Part shown: piece by piece, positions 1 through 15,000 of the stretch
How positions within the stretch are numbered: the stretch's first letter is position 1
How the letters are laid out: each line of letters begins with the position of its first letter
DNA from: Dryomyza anilis
Lineage: Eukaryota > Arthropoda > Insecta > Diptera > Dryomyzidae
Length of the DNA: 64,000 nucleotides
Assembly (NCBI GenBank): GCA_951804985.1
Contig: OX638131.1
Location: 6,548,630 to 6,612,629, forward strand
Direction of reading: 5' to 3'
Notes under the pieces: generated by a model
The model's database searches: none
Told to the model about the DNA's origin: nothing
Seen by the model: the letters and a program-made list of their open reading frames with translations, nothing else
Program-made: the position numbers and the translations under genes

Positions 1-3000
1 TGTAAATTTAACTTTTTTTTAAATTTCTTTAATTGGCCATAACTCCTAAACGCAGCGTCCTAGAGGGTTGAAAGTAGGCGCTTTTTATAGACATTGAATG
101 CCAAATTTTTCAATGTAAATTTCATTTTTTTTTAAATTTCTTTAATTGGCCATAACTCCTAAACGGAGCGTCCTAGAGGGTTGAAAGTAGGCGCTTTTTA
201 TAGACATTGAATGCCTAATTTTTCAATGTAAATTTTATATAATTCGATCTGAGGGTTGCGGAGTAATAAGGTTTTGAAAATGGATTTTTAAAAATTTTCT
301 TTAATTGGCCATAACTCCTAAACGGAGCGTCCTAGAGGGTTGAAAGTAGGCGCTTTTTATAGACATTGAATGCCTAATTTTTCAATGTAAATTTTGTTTT
401 TAATTTTCTTTAATTGGCCATAACTCCTAAACGCAGCGTCCTAGAGGGTTGAAAGTAGGCGCTTTTTATAGACATTGAATGCCTAATTTTTCAATGTAAA
501 TTTAACTTTTTTTTAAAATTTCTTTAATTGGCCATAACTCCTAAACGCAGCGTCCTAGAGGGTTGAAAGTAGGCGCTTTTTATAGACATTGAATGCCTAA
601 TTTTTCACTGTAAATTTCATATAATTCGATCTGAGGGTTGCGGAGTAATAAGGTTTTGAAAATGGATTTTTAAAAATTTTCTTTAATTGGCCATAACTCC
701 TAAACGGAGCGTCCTAGAGGGTTGAAAGTAGGCGCTTTTTATAGACATTGAATGCCTAATTTTTCAATGTAAATTTCATTTTTTTTTAAATTTCTTTAAT
801 TGGCCATAACTCCTAAACGGAGCGTCCTAGAGGGTTGAAAGTAGGCGCTTTTTATAGACATTGAATGCCTAATTTTTCAATGTAAATTTCATTTTTTTTA
901 AATTTCTTTAATTGGCCATAACTCCTAAACGGAGCGTCCTAGAGGGCTGAAAGTAGGCGCTTTTTATAGACATTGAATGCCTAATTTTTCAATGTAAATT
1001 TCATTTTGTTTTTAATTTTCTTTAATTGGCCATAACTCCTAAACGGAGCGTCCTAGAGGGCTGAAAGTAGGCGCTTTTTATAGACATTGAATGCCTAATT
1101 TTTCAATGTAAATTTCATTTTGTTTTTAATTTTCTTTAATTGGCCATAACTCCTAAACGGAGCGTCCTAGAGGGTTGAAAGTAGGCGCTTTTTATAGACA
1201 TTGAATGCCTAATTTTTCAATGTAAATTTAACTTTTTTTTAAAATTTTTTTAATTGGCCATAACTCCTAAACGGAGCGTCCTAGATGGTTGAAAGTAGGC
1301 GCTTTTTATAGACATTGAATGCCTAATTTTTCAATGTAAATTTCATTTTGTTTTTAATTTTCTTTAATTGGCCATAACTCCTAAACGGAGCGTCCTAGAG
1401 GGCAGAAAGTAGGCGCTTTTTATAGACATTGAATGCCTAATTTTTCAATGTAAATTTCATTTTGTTTTTAATTTTCTTTAATTGGCCATAACTCCTAAAC
1501 GGAGCGTCCTAGAGGGTTGAAAGTAGGCGCTTTTTATAGACATTGAATGCCTAATTTTTCAATGTAAATTTCATTTTTTTTTTTAATTTCTTTAATTGGC
1601 CATAACTCCTAAACGGAGCGTCCTAGAGGGTTGAAAGTAGGCGCTTTTTATAGACATTGAATGCCTAATTTTTCAATGTAAATTTAACTTTTTTTTTAAA
1701 TTTCTTTAATTGGCCATAACTCCTAAACGGAGCGTCCTAGAGGGTTGAAAGTAGGCGCTTTTTATAGACATTGAATGCCTAATTTTTCAATGTAAATTTC
1801 ATTTTGTTTTTAATTTTCTTTAATTGGCCATAACTCCTAAACGGAGCGTCCTAGAGGGTTGAAAGTAGGCGCTTTTTATAGACATTGAATGCCTAATTTT
1901 TCACTGTAAATTTCATATAATTCGATCTGAGGGTTGCGGAGTAATAAGGTTTTGAAAATGGATTTTTAAAAATTTTCTTTAATTGGCCATAACTCCTAAA
2001 CGGAGCGTCCTAGAGGGCTGAAAGTAGGCGCTTTTTATAGACATTGAATGCCTAATTTTTCAATGTAAATTTCATTTTGTTTTTAATTTTCTTTAATTGG
2101 CCATAACTCCTAAACGGAGCGTCCTAGAGGGTTGAAAGTAGGCGCTTTTTATAGACATTGAATGCCTAATTTTTCAATGTAAATTTCATTTTTTTTTTTT
2201 AATTTCTTTAATTGGCCATAACTCCTAAACGGAGCGTCCTAGAGGGTTGAAAGTAGGCGCTTTTTATAGACATTGAATGCCTAATTTTTCAATGTAAATT
2301 TCATTTTGTTTTTAATTTTCTTTAATTGGCCATAACTCCTAAACGGAGCGTCCTAGAGGGCAGAAAGTAGGCGCTTTTTATAGACATTGAATGCCTAATT
2401 TTTCAATGTAAATTTCATTTTGTTTTTAATTTTCTTTAATTGGCCATAACTCCTAAACGGAGCGTCCTAGAGGGTTGAAAGTAGGCGCTTTTTATAGACA
2501 TTGAATGCCTAATTTTTCAATGTAAATTTCATTTTTTTTTTTTAATTTCTTTAATTGGCCATAACTCCTAAACGGAGCGTCCTAGAGGGCAGAAAGTAGG
2601 CGCTTTTTATAGACATTGAATGCCTAATTTTTCAATGTAAATTTCATTTTGTTTTTAATTTTCTTTAATTGGCCATAACTCCTAAACGGAGCGTCCTAGA
2701 GGGTTGAAAGTAGGCGCTTTTTATAGACATTGAATGCCTAATTTTTCAATGTAAATTTAACTTTTTTTTTAAATTTCTTTAATTGGCCATAACTCCTAAA
2801 CGGAGCGTCCTAGAGGGTTGAAAGTAGGCGCTTTTTATAGACATTGAATGCCTAATTTTTCAATGTAAATTTCATTTTGTTTTTAATTTTCTTTAATTGG
2901 CCATAACTCCTAAACGGAGCGTCCTAGAGGGTTGAAAGTAGGCGCTTTTTATAGACATTGAATGCCTAATTTTTCACTGTAAATTTCATATAATTCGATC

Positions 3001-6000
3001 TGAGGGTTGCGGAGTAATAAGGTTTTGAAAATGGATTTTTAAAAATTTTCTTTAATTGGCCATAACTCCTAAACGGAGCGTCCTAGAGGGCTGAAAGTAG
3101 GCGCTTTTTATAGACATTGAATGCCTAATTTTTCAATGTAAATTTCATTTTGTTTTTAATTTTCTTTAATTGGCCATAACTCCTAAACGGAGCGTCCTAG
3201 AGGGTTGAAAGTAGGCGCTTTTTATAGACATTGAATGCCTAATTTTTCAATGTAAATTTCATTTTTTTTTTTAATTTCTTTAATTGGCCATAACTCCTAA
3301 ACGGAGCGTCCTAGAGGGTTGAAAGTAGGCGCTTTTTATAGACATTGAATGCCTAATTTTTCAATGTAAATTTCATTTTGTTTTTAATTTTCTTTAATTG
3401 GCCATAACTCCTAAACGGAGCGTCCTAGAGGGCAGAAAGTAGGCGCTTTTTATAGACATTGAATGCCTAATTTTTCAATGTAAATTTCATTTTGTTTTTA
3501 ATTTTCTTTAATTGGCCATAACTCCTAAACGGAGCGTCCTAGAGGGCTGAAAGTAGGCGCTTTTTATAGACATTGAATGCCTAATTTTTCAATGTAAATT
3601 TCATTTTGTTTTTAATTTTCTTTAATTGGCCATAACTCCTAAACGGAGCGTCCTAGAGGGTTGAAAGTAGGCGCTTTTTATAGACATTGAATGCCTAATT
3701 TTTCAATGTAAATTTAACTTTTTTTTTAAATTTCTTTAATTGGCCATAACTCCTAAACGGAGCGTCCTAGAGGGTTGAAAGTAGGCGCTTTTTATAGACA
3801 TTGAATGCCTAATTTTTCAATGTAAATTTCATATAATTCGATCTGAGGGTTGCGGAGTAATAAGGTTTTGATAATTGATTTTTAAAAATTTTCTTTAATT
3901 GGCCATAACTCCTAAACGGATCGTCCTAGAGGGTTGAAAGTAGGCGCTTTTTATAGACATTGAATGCCTAATTTTTCAATGTAAATTTCATTTTGTTTTT
4001 AATTTTCTTTAATTGGCCATAACTCCTAAGCGCAGCGTCCTAGAGGGTTGAAAGTAGGCGCTTTTTATAGACATTGAATGCCTAATTTTTCAATGTAAAT
4101 TTCATATAATTCGATCTGAGGGTTGCGGAGTAATAAGGTTTTGAAAATGGATTTTTAAAAATTTTCTTTAATTGGCCATAACTCCTAAACGGAGCGTCCT
4201 AGAGGGCTGAAAGTAGGCGCTTTTTATAGACATTGAATGCCTAATTTTTCAATGTAAATTTCATTTTGTTTTTAATTTTCTTTAATTGGCCATATCTCCT
4301 AAACGGAGCGTTCTAGAGGGTTGAAAGTAGGCGCTTTTTATAGACATTGAATGCCTAATTTTTCAATGTAAATTTCATATAATTCGATCTGAGGGTTACG
4401 GAGTAATAAGGTTTTGAAAATGGATTTTTAAAAATTTTCTTTAATTGGCCATAACTCCTAAACGGAGCGTCCTAGAGGGCTGAAAGTAGGCGCTTTTTAT
4501 AGACATTGAATGCCTAATTTTTCAATGTAAATTTTATATAATTCGATCTGAGGGTTGCGGAGTAATAAGGTTTTGAAAATGAATTTTTAAAAATTTTCTT
4601 TAATTGGCCATAACTCCTAAACGGAGCGTCCTAGAGGGTTGAAAGTAGGCGCTTTTTATAGACATTGAATGCCTAATTTTTCACTGTAAATTTCATATAA
4701 TTCGATCTGAGGGTTGCGGAGTAATAAGGTTTTGAAAATGGATTTTTAAAAATTTTCTTTAATTGGCCATAACTCCTAAACGGAGCGTCCTAGAGGGTTG
4801 AACGTAGGCGCTTTTTATAGACATTGAATGCCTAATTTTTCACTGTAAATTTCATATAATTCGATCTGAGGGTTGCGGAGTAATAAGGTTTTGAAAATGG
4901 ATTTTTAAAAATTTTCTTTAATTGGCCATAACTCCTAAACGGAGCGTCCTAGAGGGCTGAAAGTAGGCGCTTTTTATAGACATTGAATGCCTAATTTTTC
5001 AATGTAAATTTCATTTTGTTTTTAATTTTCTTTAATTGGCCTATCTCCTAAACGGAGCGTCCTAGAAAGTTGAAAGTAGGCGCTTTTTATAGACATTGAA
5101 TGCCTAATTTTTCAATGTAAATTTCATATAATTCGATCTGAGGGTTGCGGAGTAATAAGGTTTTGAAAATGGATTTTTAAAAATTTTCTTTAATTGGCCA
5201 TAACTCCTAAACGGAGCGTCCTAGAGGGCTGAAAGTAGGCGCTTTTTATAGACATTGAATGCCTAATTTTTCAATGTAAATTTTATATAATTCGATCTGA
5301 GGGTTGCGGAGTAATAAGGTTTTGAAAATGAATTTTTAAAAATGTTCTTTAATTGGCCATAACTCCTAAACGGAGCGTCCTAGAGGGTTGAAAGTAGGCG
5401 CTTTTTATAGACATTGAATGCCTAATTTTTCACTGTAAATTTCATATAATTCGATCTGAGGGTTGCGGAGTAATAAGGTTTTGAAAATGGATTTTTAAAA
5501 ATTTTCTTTAATTGGCCATAACTCCTAAACGGAGCGTCCTAGAGGGCTGAAAGTAGGCGCTTTTTATAGACATTGAATGCCTAATTTTTCAATGTAAATT
5601 TCATTTTGTTTTTAATTTTCTTAATTGGCCATATCTCCTAAACGGAGCGTCCTAGAAAGTTGAAAGTAGGCGCTTTTTATAGACATTGAATGCCTAATTT
5701 TTCAATGTAAATTTCATATAATTCGATCTGAGGGTTGCGGAGTAATAAGGTTTTGAAAATGGATTTTAAAAATTTTCTTTAATTGGCCATAACTCCTAAA
5801 CGGAGCGTCCTAGAGGGCTGAAAGTAGGCGCTTTTTATAGACATTGAATGCCTAATTTTTCAATGTAAATTTTATATAATTCGATCTGAGGGTTGCGGAG
5901 TAATAAGGTTTTGAAAATGGATTTTTAAAAATTTTCTTTAATTGGCCATAACTCCTAAACGGAGCGTCCTAGAGGGTTGAAAGTAGGCGCTTTTTATAGA

Positions 6001-9000
6001 CATTGAATGCCTAATTTTTCAATGTAAATTTCATTTTTTTTTTAATTTTCTTTAATTGGCCATAACTCCTAAACGGAGCGTCCTAGAGGGCTGAAAGTAG
6101 GCGCTTTTTATAGACATTGAATGCCTAATTTTTCAATGTAAATTTCATTTTGTTTTTAATTTTCTTTAATTGCCATATCTCCTAAACGGAGCGTCCTAGA
6201 AAGTTGAAAGTAGGCGCTTTTTATAGACATTGAATGCCTAATTTTTCAATGTAAATTTCATATAATTCGATCTGAGGGTTGCGGAGTAATAAGGTTTTGA
6301 AAATGGATTTTTAAAAATGTTCTTTAATTGGCCATAACTCCTAAACGGAGCGTCCTAGAGGGTTGAAAGTAGGCGCTTTTTATAGACATTGAATGCCTAA
6401 TTTTTCACTGTAAATTTCATAAAATGCGATCTGAGGGTTGCGGAGTAATAAGGTTTTGAAAATGGATTTTTAAAAATTTTCTTTAATTGGCCATAACTCC
6501 TAAACGCAGCGTCCTAGAGGGTTGAAAGTAGGCGCTTTTTATAGACATTGAATGCCTAATTTTTCAATGTAAATTTTATTTTGTTTTTAATTTTCTTTAA
6601 TTGGCCATAACTCCTAAACGGAGCGTCCTAGAGGGTTGAAAGTAGACGCTTTTTATAGACATTGAATGCCTAATTTTTCAATGTAAATTTCATATAATTC
6701 GATCTGAGGGTTACGGAGTAATAAGGTTTTGAAAATGGATTTTTAAACATTTTCTTTAATTGGCCATAACTCCTAAACGGAGCGTCCTAGAGGGTTGAAA
6801 GTAGGCGCTTTTTATAGACATTGAATGCCTAATTTTTCACTGTAAATTTCATATAATTCGATCTGAGGGTTGCGGAGTAATAAGGTTTTGAAAATGGATT
6901 TTTAAAAATTTTCTTTAATTGGACATAACTCCTAAACGGAGCGCCCTAGAGGGTTGAAAGTAGGCGCTTTTTATAGACACTGAATGCTTAATTTTTCACT
7001 GTAAATTTCATATAATTCGATCTGAGGGTTGCGGAGTAATAAGGTTTTGAAAATGGATTTTTAAAAAATTTCTTTAATTGGCCATAACTCCTAAACGGAG
7101 CGTCCTAGAGGGTTGAAAGTAGGCGCTTTTTATAGACATTGAATGCCTAATTTTTCACTGTAAATTTCATATAATGCGATCTGAGGGTTGCGGAGTAATA
7201 AGGTTTTGAAAATGGATTTTTAAAAATTTTCTTTAATTGGCCATAACTCCTAAACGGAGCGTCCTAGAGGGTTGAAAGTAGGCGCTTTTTATAGACATTG
7301 AATGCCTAATTTTTCACTGTAAATTTCATATAATGCGATCTGAGGGTTGCGGAGTAATAAGGTTTTGAAAATGGATTTTTAAAAATTTTCTTTAATTGGC
7401 CATAACTCCTAAACGCAGCGTCCTAGAGGGTTGAAAGTAGGCGCTTTTTATAGACATTGAATGCCTAATTTTTCAATGTAAATTTCATATAATTCGATCT
7501 GAGGGTTGCGGAGTAATAAGGTTTTGAAAATGGATTTTTAAAAATGTTCTTTAATTGGCCATAACTCCTAAACGGAGCGTCCTAGAGGGTTGAAAGTAGG
7601 CGCTTTTTATAGACATTGAATGCCTAATTTTTCACTGTAAATTTCATATAATGCGATCTGAGGGTTGCGGAGTAATAAGGTTTTGAAAATGGATTTTTAA
7701 AAATTTTCTTTAATTGGCCATAACTCCTAAACGCAGCGTCCTAGAGGGCTGAAAGTAGGCGCTTTTTATAGACATTGAATGCCTAATTTTTCAATGTAAA
7801 TTTCATTTTGTTTTTAATTTTCTTTAATTGGCCATATCTCCTAAACGGAGCGTCCTAGAAAGTTGAAAGTAGGCGCTTTTTATAGACATTGAATGCCTAA
7901 TTTTTCAATGTAAATTTCATATAATTCGATCTGAGGGTTGCGGAGTAATAAGGTTTTGAAAATGGATTTTTAAAAATGTTCTTTAATAGGCCATAACTCC
8001 TAAACGGAGCGTCCTAGAGGGTTGAAAGTAGGCGCTTTTTATAGACATTGAATGCCTAATTTTTCACTGTAAATTTCATATAATGCGATCTGAGGGTTGC
8101 GGAGTAATAAGGTTTTGAAAATGGATTTTTAAAAATTTTCTTTAATTGGCCATAACTCCTAAACGCAGCGTCCTAGAGGGTTGAAAGTAGGCGCTTTTTA
8201 TAGACATTGAATGCCTAATTTTTCAATGTAAATTTTATTTTGTTTTTAATTTTCTTTAATTGGCCATAACTCCTAAACGGAGCGTCCTAGAGGGTTGAAA
8301 GTAGACGCTTTTTATAGACATTGAATGCCTAATTTTTCACTGTAAATTTCATATAATTCGATCTGAGGGTTGCGGAGTAATAAGGTTTTGAAAATGGATT
8401 TTTAAAAATTTTCTTTAATTGGACATAACTCCTAAACGGAGCGCCCTAGAGGGTTGAAAGTAGGCGCTTTTTATAGACACTGAATGCCTAATTTTTCACT
8501 GTAAATTTCATATAATTCGATCTGAGGGTTGCGGAGTAATAAGGTTTTGAAAATGGATTTTTAAAAAATTTCTTTAATTGGCCATAACTCCTAAACGGAG
8601 CGTCCTAGAGGGTTGAAAGTAGGCGCTTTTTATAGACATTGAATGCCTAATTTTTCACTGTAAATTTCATATAATGCGATCTGAGGGTTGCGGAGTAATA
8701 AGGTTTTGAAAATGGATTTTTAAAAATTTTCTTTAATTGGCCATAACTCCTAAACGCAGCGTCCTAGAGGGTTGAAAGTAGGCGCTTTTTATAGACATTG
8801 AATGCCTAATTTTTCAATGTAAATTTCATATAATTCGATCTGAGGGTTGCGGAGTAATAAGGTTTTGAAAATGGATTTTTAAAAATGTTCTTTAATTGGC
8901 CATAACTCCTAAACGGAGCGTCCTAGAGGGTTGAAAGTAGGCGCTTTTTATAGACATTGAATGCCTAATTTTTCACTGTAAATTTCATATAATGCGATCT

Positions 9001-12000
9001 GAGGGTTGCGGAGTAATAAGGTTTTGAAATGGATTTTTAAAAATTTTCTTTAATTGGCCATAACTCCTAAACGCAGCGTCCTAGAGGGCTGAAAGTAGGC
9101 GCTTTTTATAGACATTGAATGCCTAATTTTTCAATGTAAATTTCATTTTGTTTTTAATTTTCTTTAATTGGCCATATCTCCTAAACGGAGCGTCCTAGAA
9201 AGTTGAAAGTAGGCGCTTTTTATAGACATTGAATGCCTAATTTTTCAATGTAAATTTCATATAATTCGATCTGAGGGTTGCGGAGTAATAAGGTTTTGAA
9301 AATGGATTTTTAAAAATGTTCTTTAATAGGCCATAACTCCTAAACGGAGCGTCCTAGAGGGTTGAAAGTAGGCGCTTTTTATAGACATTGAATGCCTAAT
9401 TTTTCACTGTAAATTTCATATAATGCGATCTGAGGGTTGCGGAGTAATAAGGTTTTGAAAATGGATTTTTAAAAATTTTCTTTAATTGGCCATAACTCCT
9501 AAACGCAGCGTCCTAGAGGGTTGAAAGTAGGCGCTTTTTATAGACATTGAATGCCTAATTTTTCAATGTAAATTTTATTTTGTTTTTAATTTTCTTTAAT
9601 TGGCCATAACTCCTAAACGGAGCGTCCTAGAGGGTTGAAAGTAGACGCTTTTTATAGACATTGAATGCCTAATTTTTCACTGTAAATTTCATATAATTCG
9701 ATCTGAGGGTTGCGGAGTAATAAGGTTTTGAAAATGGATTTTTAAAAATTTTCTTTAATTGGACATAACTCCTAAACGGAGCGCCCTAGAGGGTTGAAAG
9801 TAGGCGCTTTTTATAGACACTGAATGCCTAATTTTTCACTGTAAATTTCATATAATTCGATCTGAGGGTTGCGGAGTAATAAGGTTTTGAAAATGGATTT
9901 TTAAAAAATTTCTTTAATTGGCCATAACTCCTAAACGGAGCGTCCTAGAGGGTTGAAAGTAGGCGCTTTTTATAGACATTGAATGCCTAATTTTTCACTG
10001 TAAATTTCATATAATGCGATCTGAGGGTTGCGGAGTAATAAGGTTTTGAAAATGGATTTTTAAAAATTTTCTTTAATTGGCCATAACTCCTAAACGGAGC
10101 GTCCTAGAGGGTTGAAAGTAGGCGCTTTTTATAGACATTGAATGCCTAATTTTTCACTGTAAATTTCATATAATGCGATCTGAGGGTTGCGGAGTAATAA
10201 GGTTTTGAAAATGGATTTTTAAAAATTTTCTTTAATTGGCCATAACTCCTAAACGCAGCGTCCTAGAGGGTTGAAAGTAGGCGCTTTTTATAGACATTGA
10301 ATGCCTAATTTTTCAATGTAAATTTTATTTTGTTTTTAATTTTCTTTAATTGGCCATAACTCCTAAACGGAGCGTCCTAGAGGGTTGAAAGTAGACGCTT
10401 TTTATAGACATTGAATGCCTAATTTTTCAATGTAAATTTCATATAATTCGATCTGAGGGTTGCGGAGTAATAAGGTTTTGAAAATGGATTTTTAAAAATG
10501 TTCTTTAATTGGCCATAACTCCTAAACGGAGCGTCCTAGAGGGTTGAAAGTAGGCGCTTTTTATAGACATTGAATGCCTAATTTTTCACTGTAAATTTCA
10601 TATAATGCGATCTGAGGGTTGCGGAGTAATAAGGTTTTGAAAATGGATTTTTAAAAATTTTCTTTAATTGGCCATAACTCCTAAACGCAGCGTCCTAGAG
10701 GGTTGAAAGTAGGCGCTTTTTATAGACATTGAATGCCTAATTTTTCAATGTAAATTTTATTTTGTTTTTAATTTTCTTTAATTGGCCATAACTCCTAAAC
10801 GGAGCGTCCTAGAGGGTTGAAAGTAGACGCTTTTTATAGACATTGAATGCCTAATTTTTCAATGTAAATTTCATATAATTCGATCTGAGGGTTACGGAGT
10901 AATAAGGTTTTGAAAATGGATTTTTAAACATTTTCTTTAATTGGCCATAACTCCTAAACGGAGCGTCCTAGAGGGTTGAAAGTAGGCGCTTTTTATAGAC
11001 ATTGAATGCCTAATTTTTCACTGTAAATTTCATATAATTCGATCTGAGGGTTGCGGAGTAATAAGGTTTTGAAAATGGATTTTTAAAAATTTTCTTTAAT
11101 TGGACATAACTCCTAAACGGAGCGCCCTAGAGGGTTGAAAGTAGGCGCTTTTTATAGACACTGAATGCCTAATTTTTCACTGTAAATTTCATATAATTCG
11201 ATCTGAGGGTTGCGGAGTAATAAGGTTTTGAAAATGGATTTTTAAAAAATTTCTTTAATTGGCCATAACTCCTAAACGGAGCGTCCTAGAGGGTTGAAAG
11301 TAGGCGCTTTTTATAGACATTGAATGCCTAATTTTTCGATGTAAATTTAACTTTTTTTTTAAATTTCTTTAATTGGCCATAACTCCTAAACGGAGCGTCC
11401 TAGAGGGCTGAAAGTAGGCGCTTTTTATAGACATTGAATGCCTAATTTTTCAATGTAAATTTCATATAATTCGATCTGAGGGTTACGGAGTAATAAGGTT
11501 TTGAAAATGGATTTTTAAAAATTTTCTTTAATTGGCCATAACTCCTAAACGGAGCGTCCTAGAGGGCTGAAAGTAGGCGCTTTTTATAGACATTGAATGC
11601 CTAATTTTTCAATGTAAATTTCATATAATTCGATCTGAGGGTTGCGGAGTAATAAGGTTTTGAAAATGGATTTTTAAAAATTTTCTTTAATTGGCCATAA
11701 CTCCTAAACGCAGCGTCCTAGAGGGTTGAAAGTAGGCGCTTTTTATAGACATTGAATGCCTAATTTTTCAATGTAAATTTTATTTTGTTTTTAATTTTCT
11801 TTAATTGGCCATAACTCCTAAACGGAGCGTCCTAGAGGGTTGAAAGTAGACGCTTTTTATAGACATTGAATGCCTAATTTTTCAATGTAAATTTCATATA
11901 ATTCGATCTGAGGGTTGCGGAGTAATAAGGTTTTGAAAATGGATTTTTAAAAATGTTCTTTAATTGGCCATAACTCCTAAACGGAGCGTCCTAGAGGGTT

Positions 12001-15000
12001 GAAAGTAGGCGCTTTTTATAGACATTGAATGCCTAATTTTTCACTGTAAATTTCATATAATGCGATCTGAGGGTTGCGGAGTAATAAGGTTTTGAAAATG
12101 GATTTTTAAAAATTTTCTTTAATTGGCCATAACTCCTAAACGCAGCGTCCTAGAGGGTTGAAAGTAGGCGCTTTTTATAGACATTGAATGCCTAATTTTT
12201 CAATGTAAATTTTATTTTGTTTTTAATTTTCTTTAATTGGCCATAACTCCTAAACGGAGCGTCCTAGAGGGTTGAAAGTAGACGCTTTTTATAGACATTG
12301 AATGCCTAATTTTTCAATGTAAATTTCATATAATTCGATCTGAGGGTTACGGAGTAATAAGGTTTTGAAAATGGATTTTTAAACATTTTCTTTAATTGGC
12401 CATAACTCCTAAACGGAGCGTCCTAGAGGGTTGAAAGTAGGCGCTTTTTATAGACATTGAATGCCTAATTTTTCACTGTAAATTTCATATAATTCGATCT
12501 GAGGGTTGCGGAGTAATAAGGTTTTGAAAATGGATTTTTAAAAATTTTCTTTAATTGGACATAACTCCTAAACGGAGCGCCCTAGAGGGTTGAAAGTAGG
12601 CGCTTTTTATAGACACTGAATGCCTAATTTTTCACTGTAAATTTCATATAATTCGATCTGAGGGTTGCGGAGTAATAAGGTTTTGAAAATGGATTTTTAA
12701 AAAATTTCTTTAATTGGCCATAACTCCTAAACGGAGCGTCCTAGAGGGTTGAAAGTAGGCGCTTTTTATAGACATTGAATGCCTAATTTTTCAATGTAAA
12801 TTTAACTTTTTTTTTAAATTTCTTTAATTGGCCATAACTCCTAAACGGAGCGTCCTAGAGGGCTGAAAGTAGGCGCTTTTTATAGACATTGAATGCCTAA
12901 TTTTTCAATGTAAATTTCATATAATTCGATCTGAGGGTTACGGAGTAATAAGGTTTTGAAAATGGATTTTTAAAAATTTTCTTTAATTGGCCATAACTCC
13001 TAAACGGAGCGTCCTAGAGGGCTGAAAGTAGGCGCTTTTTATAGACATTGAATGCCTAATTTTTCAATGTAAATTTCATTTTGTTTTTAATTTTCTTTAA
13101 TTGGCCATATCTCCTAAACGGAGCGTCCTAGAAAGTTGAATGTAGGCGTTTTTTATAGACATTGAATGCCTAATTTTTCAATGTAAATTTCATATAATTC
13201 GATCTGAGGGTTACGGAGTAATAAGGTTTTGAAAATGGATTTTTTAAAATTTTCTTTAATTGGCCATAACTCCTAAACGGAGCGTCCTAGAGGGCTGAAA
13301 GTAGGCGCTTTTTATAGACATTGAATGCCTAATTTTTCAATGTAAATTTTATATAATTCGATCTGAGGGTTGCGGAGTAATAAGGTTTTGAAAATGGATT
13401 TTTAAAAATTTTCTTTAATTGGCCATAACTCCTAAACGGAGCGTCCTAGAGGGCTGAAAGTAGGCGCTTTTTATAGACATTGAATGCCTAATTTTTCAAT
13501 GTAAATTTTATTTTGTTTTTAATTTTCTTTAATTGGCCATAACTCCTAAACGGAGCGTCCTAGAGGGTTGAAAGTAGACGCTTTTTATAGACATTGAATG
13601 CCTAATTTTTCAATGTAAATTTCATATAATTCGATCTGAGGGTTGCGGAGTAATAAGGTTTTGAAAATGGATTTTTAAAAATTTTCTTTAATTGGCCATA
13701 ACTCCTAAACGGAGCGTCCTAGAGGGTTGAAAGTAGGCGCTTTTTATAGACATTGAATGCCTAATTTTTCACTGTAAATTTCATATAATTCGATCTGAGG
13801 GTTGCGGAGTAATAAGGTTTTGAAAATGGATTTTTAAAAATTTTCTTTAATTGGCCATAACTCCTAAACGGAGCGTCCTAGAGGGTTGAAAGTAGGCGCT
13901 TTTTATAGACATTGAATGCCTAATTTTTCAATGTAAATTTTTTTTTAATTTTCTTTAATTGGCCATAACTCCTAAACGCAGCGTCCTAGAGGGTTGAAAG
14001 TAGGCGCTTTTTATAGACATTGAATGCCTAATTTTTCAATGTAAATTTCATTTTTTTTTAAATTTCTTTAATTGGCCATAACTCCTAAACGGAGCGTCCT
14101 AGAGGGTTGAAAGTAGGCGCTTTTTATAGATATTGAATGCCTAATTTTTCAATGTAAATTTCATTTTTTTTTAAATTTCTTTAATTGGCCATAACTCCTA
14201 AACGGAGCGTCCTAGAGGGCTGAAAGTAGGCGCTTTTTATAGACATTGAATGCCTAATTTTTCACTGTAAATTTCATATAATTCGATCTGAGGGTTGCGG
14301 AGTAATAAGGTTTTGAAAATGGATTTTTAAAAATTTTCTTTAATTGGACATAACTCCTAAACGGAGCGCCCTAGAGGGTTGAAAGTAGGCGCTTTTTATA
14401 GACATTGAATGCCTAATTTTTCAATGTAAACTTCATTTTGTTTTTAATTTTCTTTAATTGGCCATAACTCCTAAACGGAGCGTCCTAGAGGGCTGAAAGT
14501 AGGCGCTTTTTATAGACATTAAATGCCTAATTTTTCAATGTAAATTTTATATAATTCGATCTGAGGGTTGCGGAGTAATAAGGTTTTGAAAATGGATTTT
14601 TAAAAATTTTCTTTAATTGGCCATAACTCCTAAACGGAGCGTCCTAGAGGGCTGAAAGTAGGCGCTTTTTATAGACATTGAATGCCTAATTTTTCAATGT
14701 AAATTTTATATAATTCGATCTGAGGGTTGCGGAGTAATAAGGTTTTGAAAATGGATTTTTAAAAATTTTCTTTAATTGGCCATAACTCCTAAACGGAGCG
14801 TCCTAGAGGGTTGAAAGTAGGCGCTTTTTATAGATATTGAATGCCTAATTTTTCAATGTAAATTTAACTTTTTTTTTAAATTTCTTTAATTGGCCATAAC
14901 TTCTAAACGGAGCGTCCTAGAGGGCTGAAAGTAGGCGCTTTTTATAGACATTGAATGCCTAATTTTTCAATGTAAATTTTATATAATTCGATCTGAGGGT

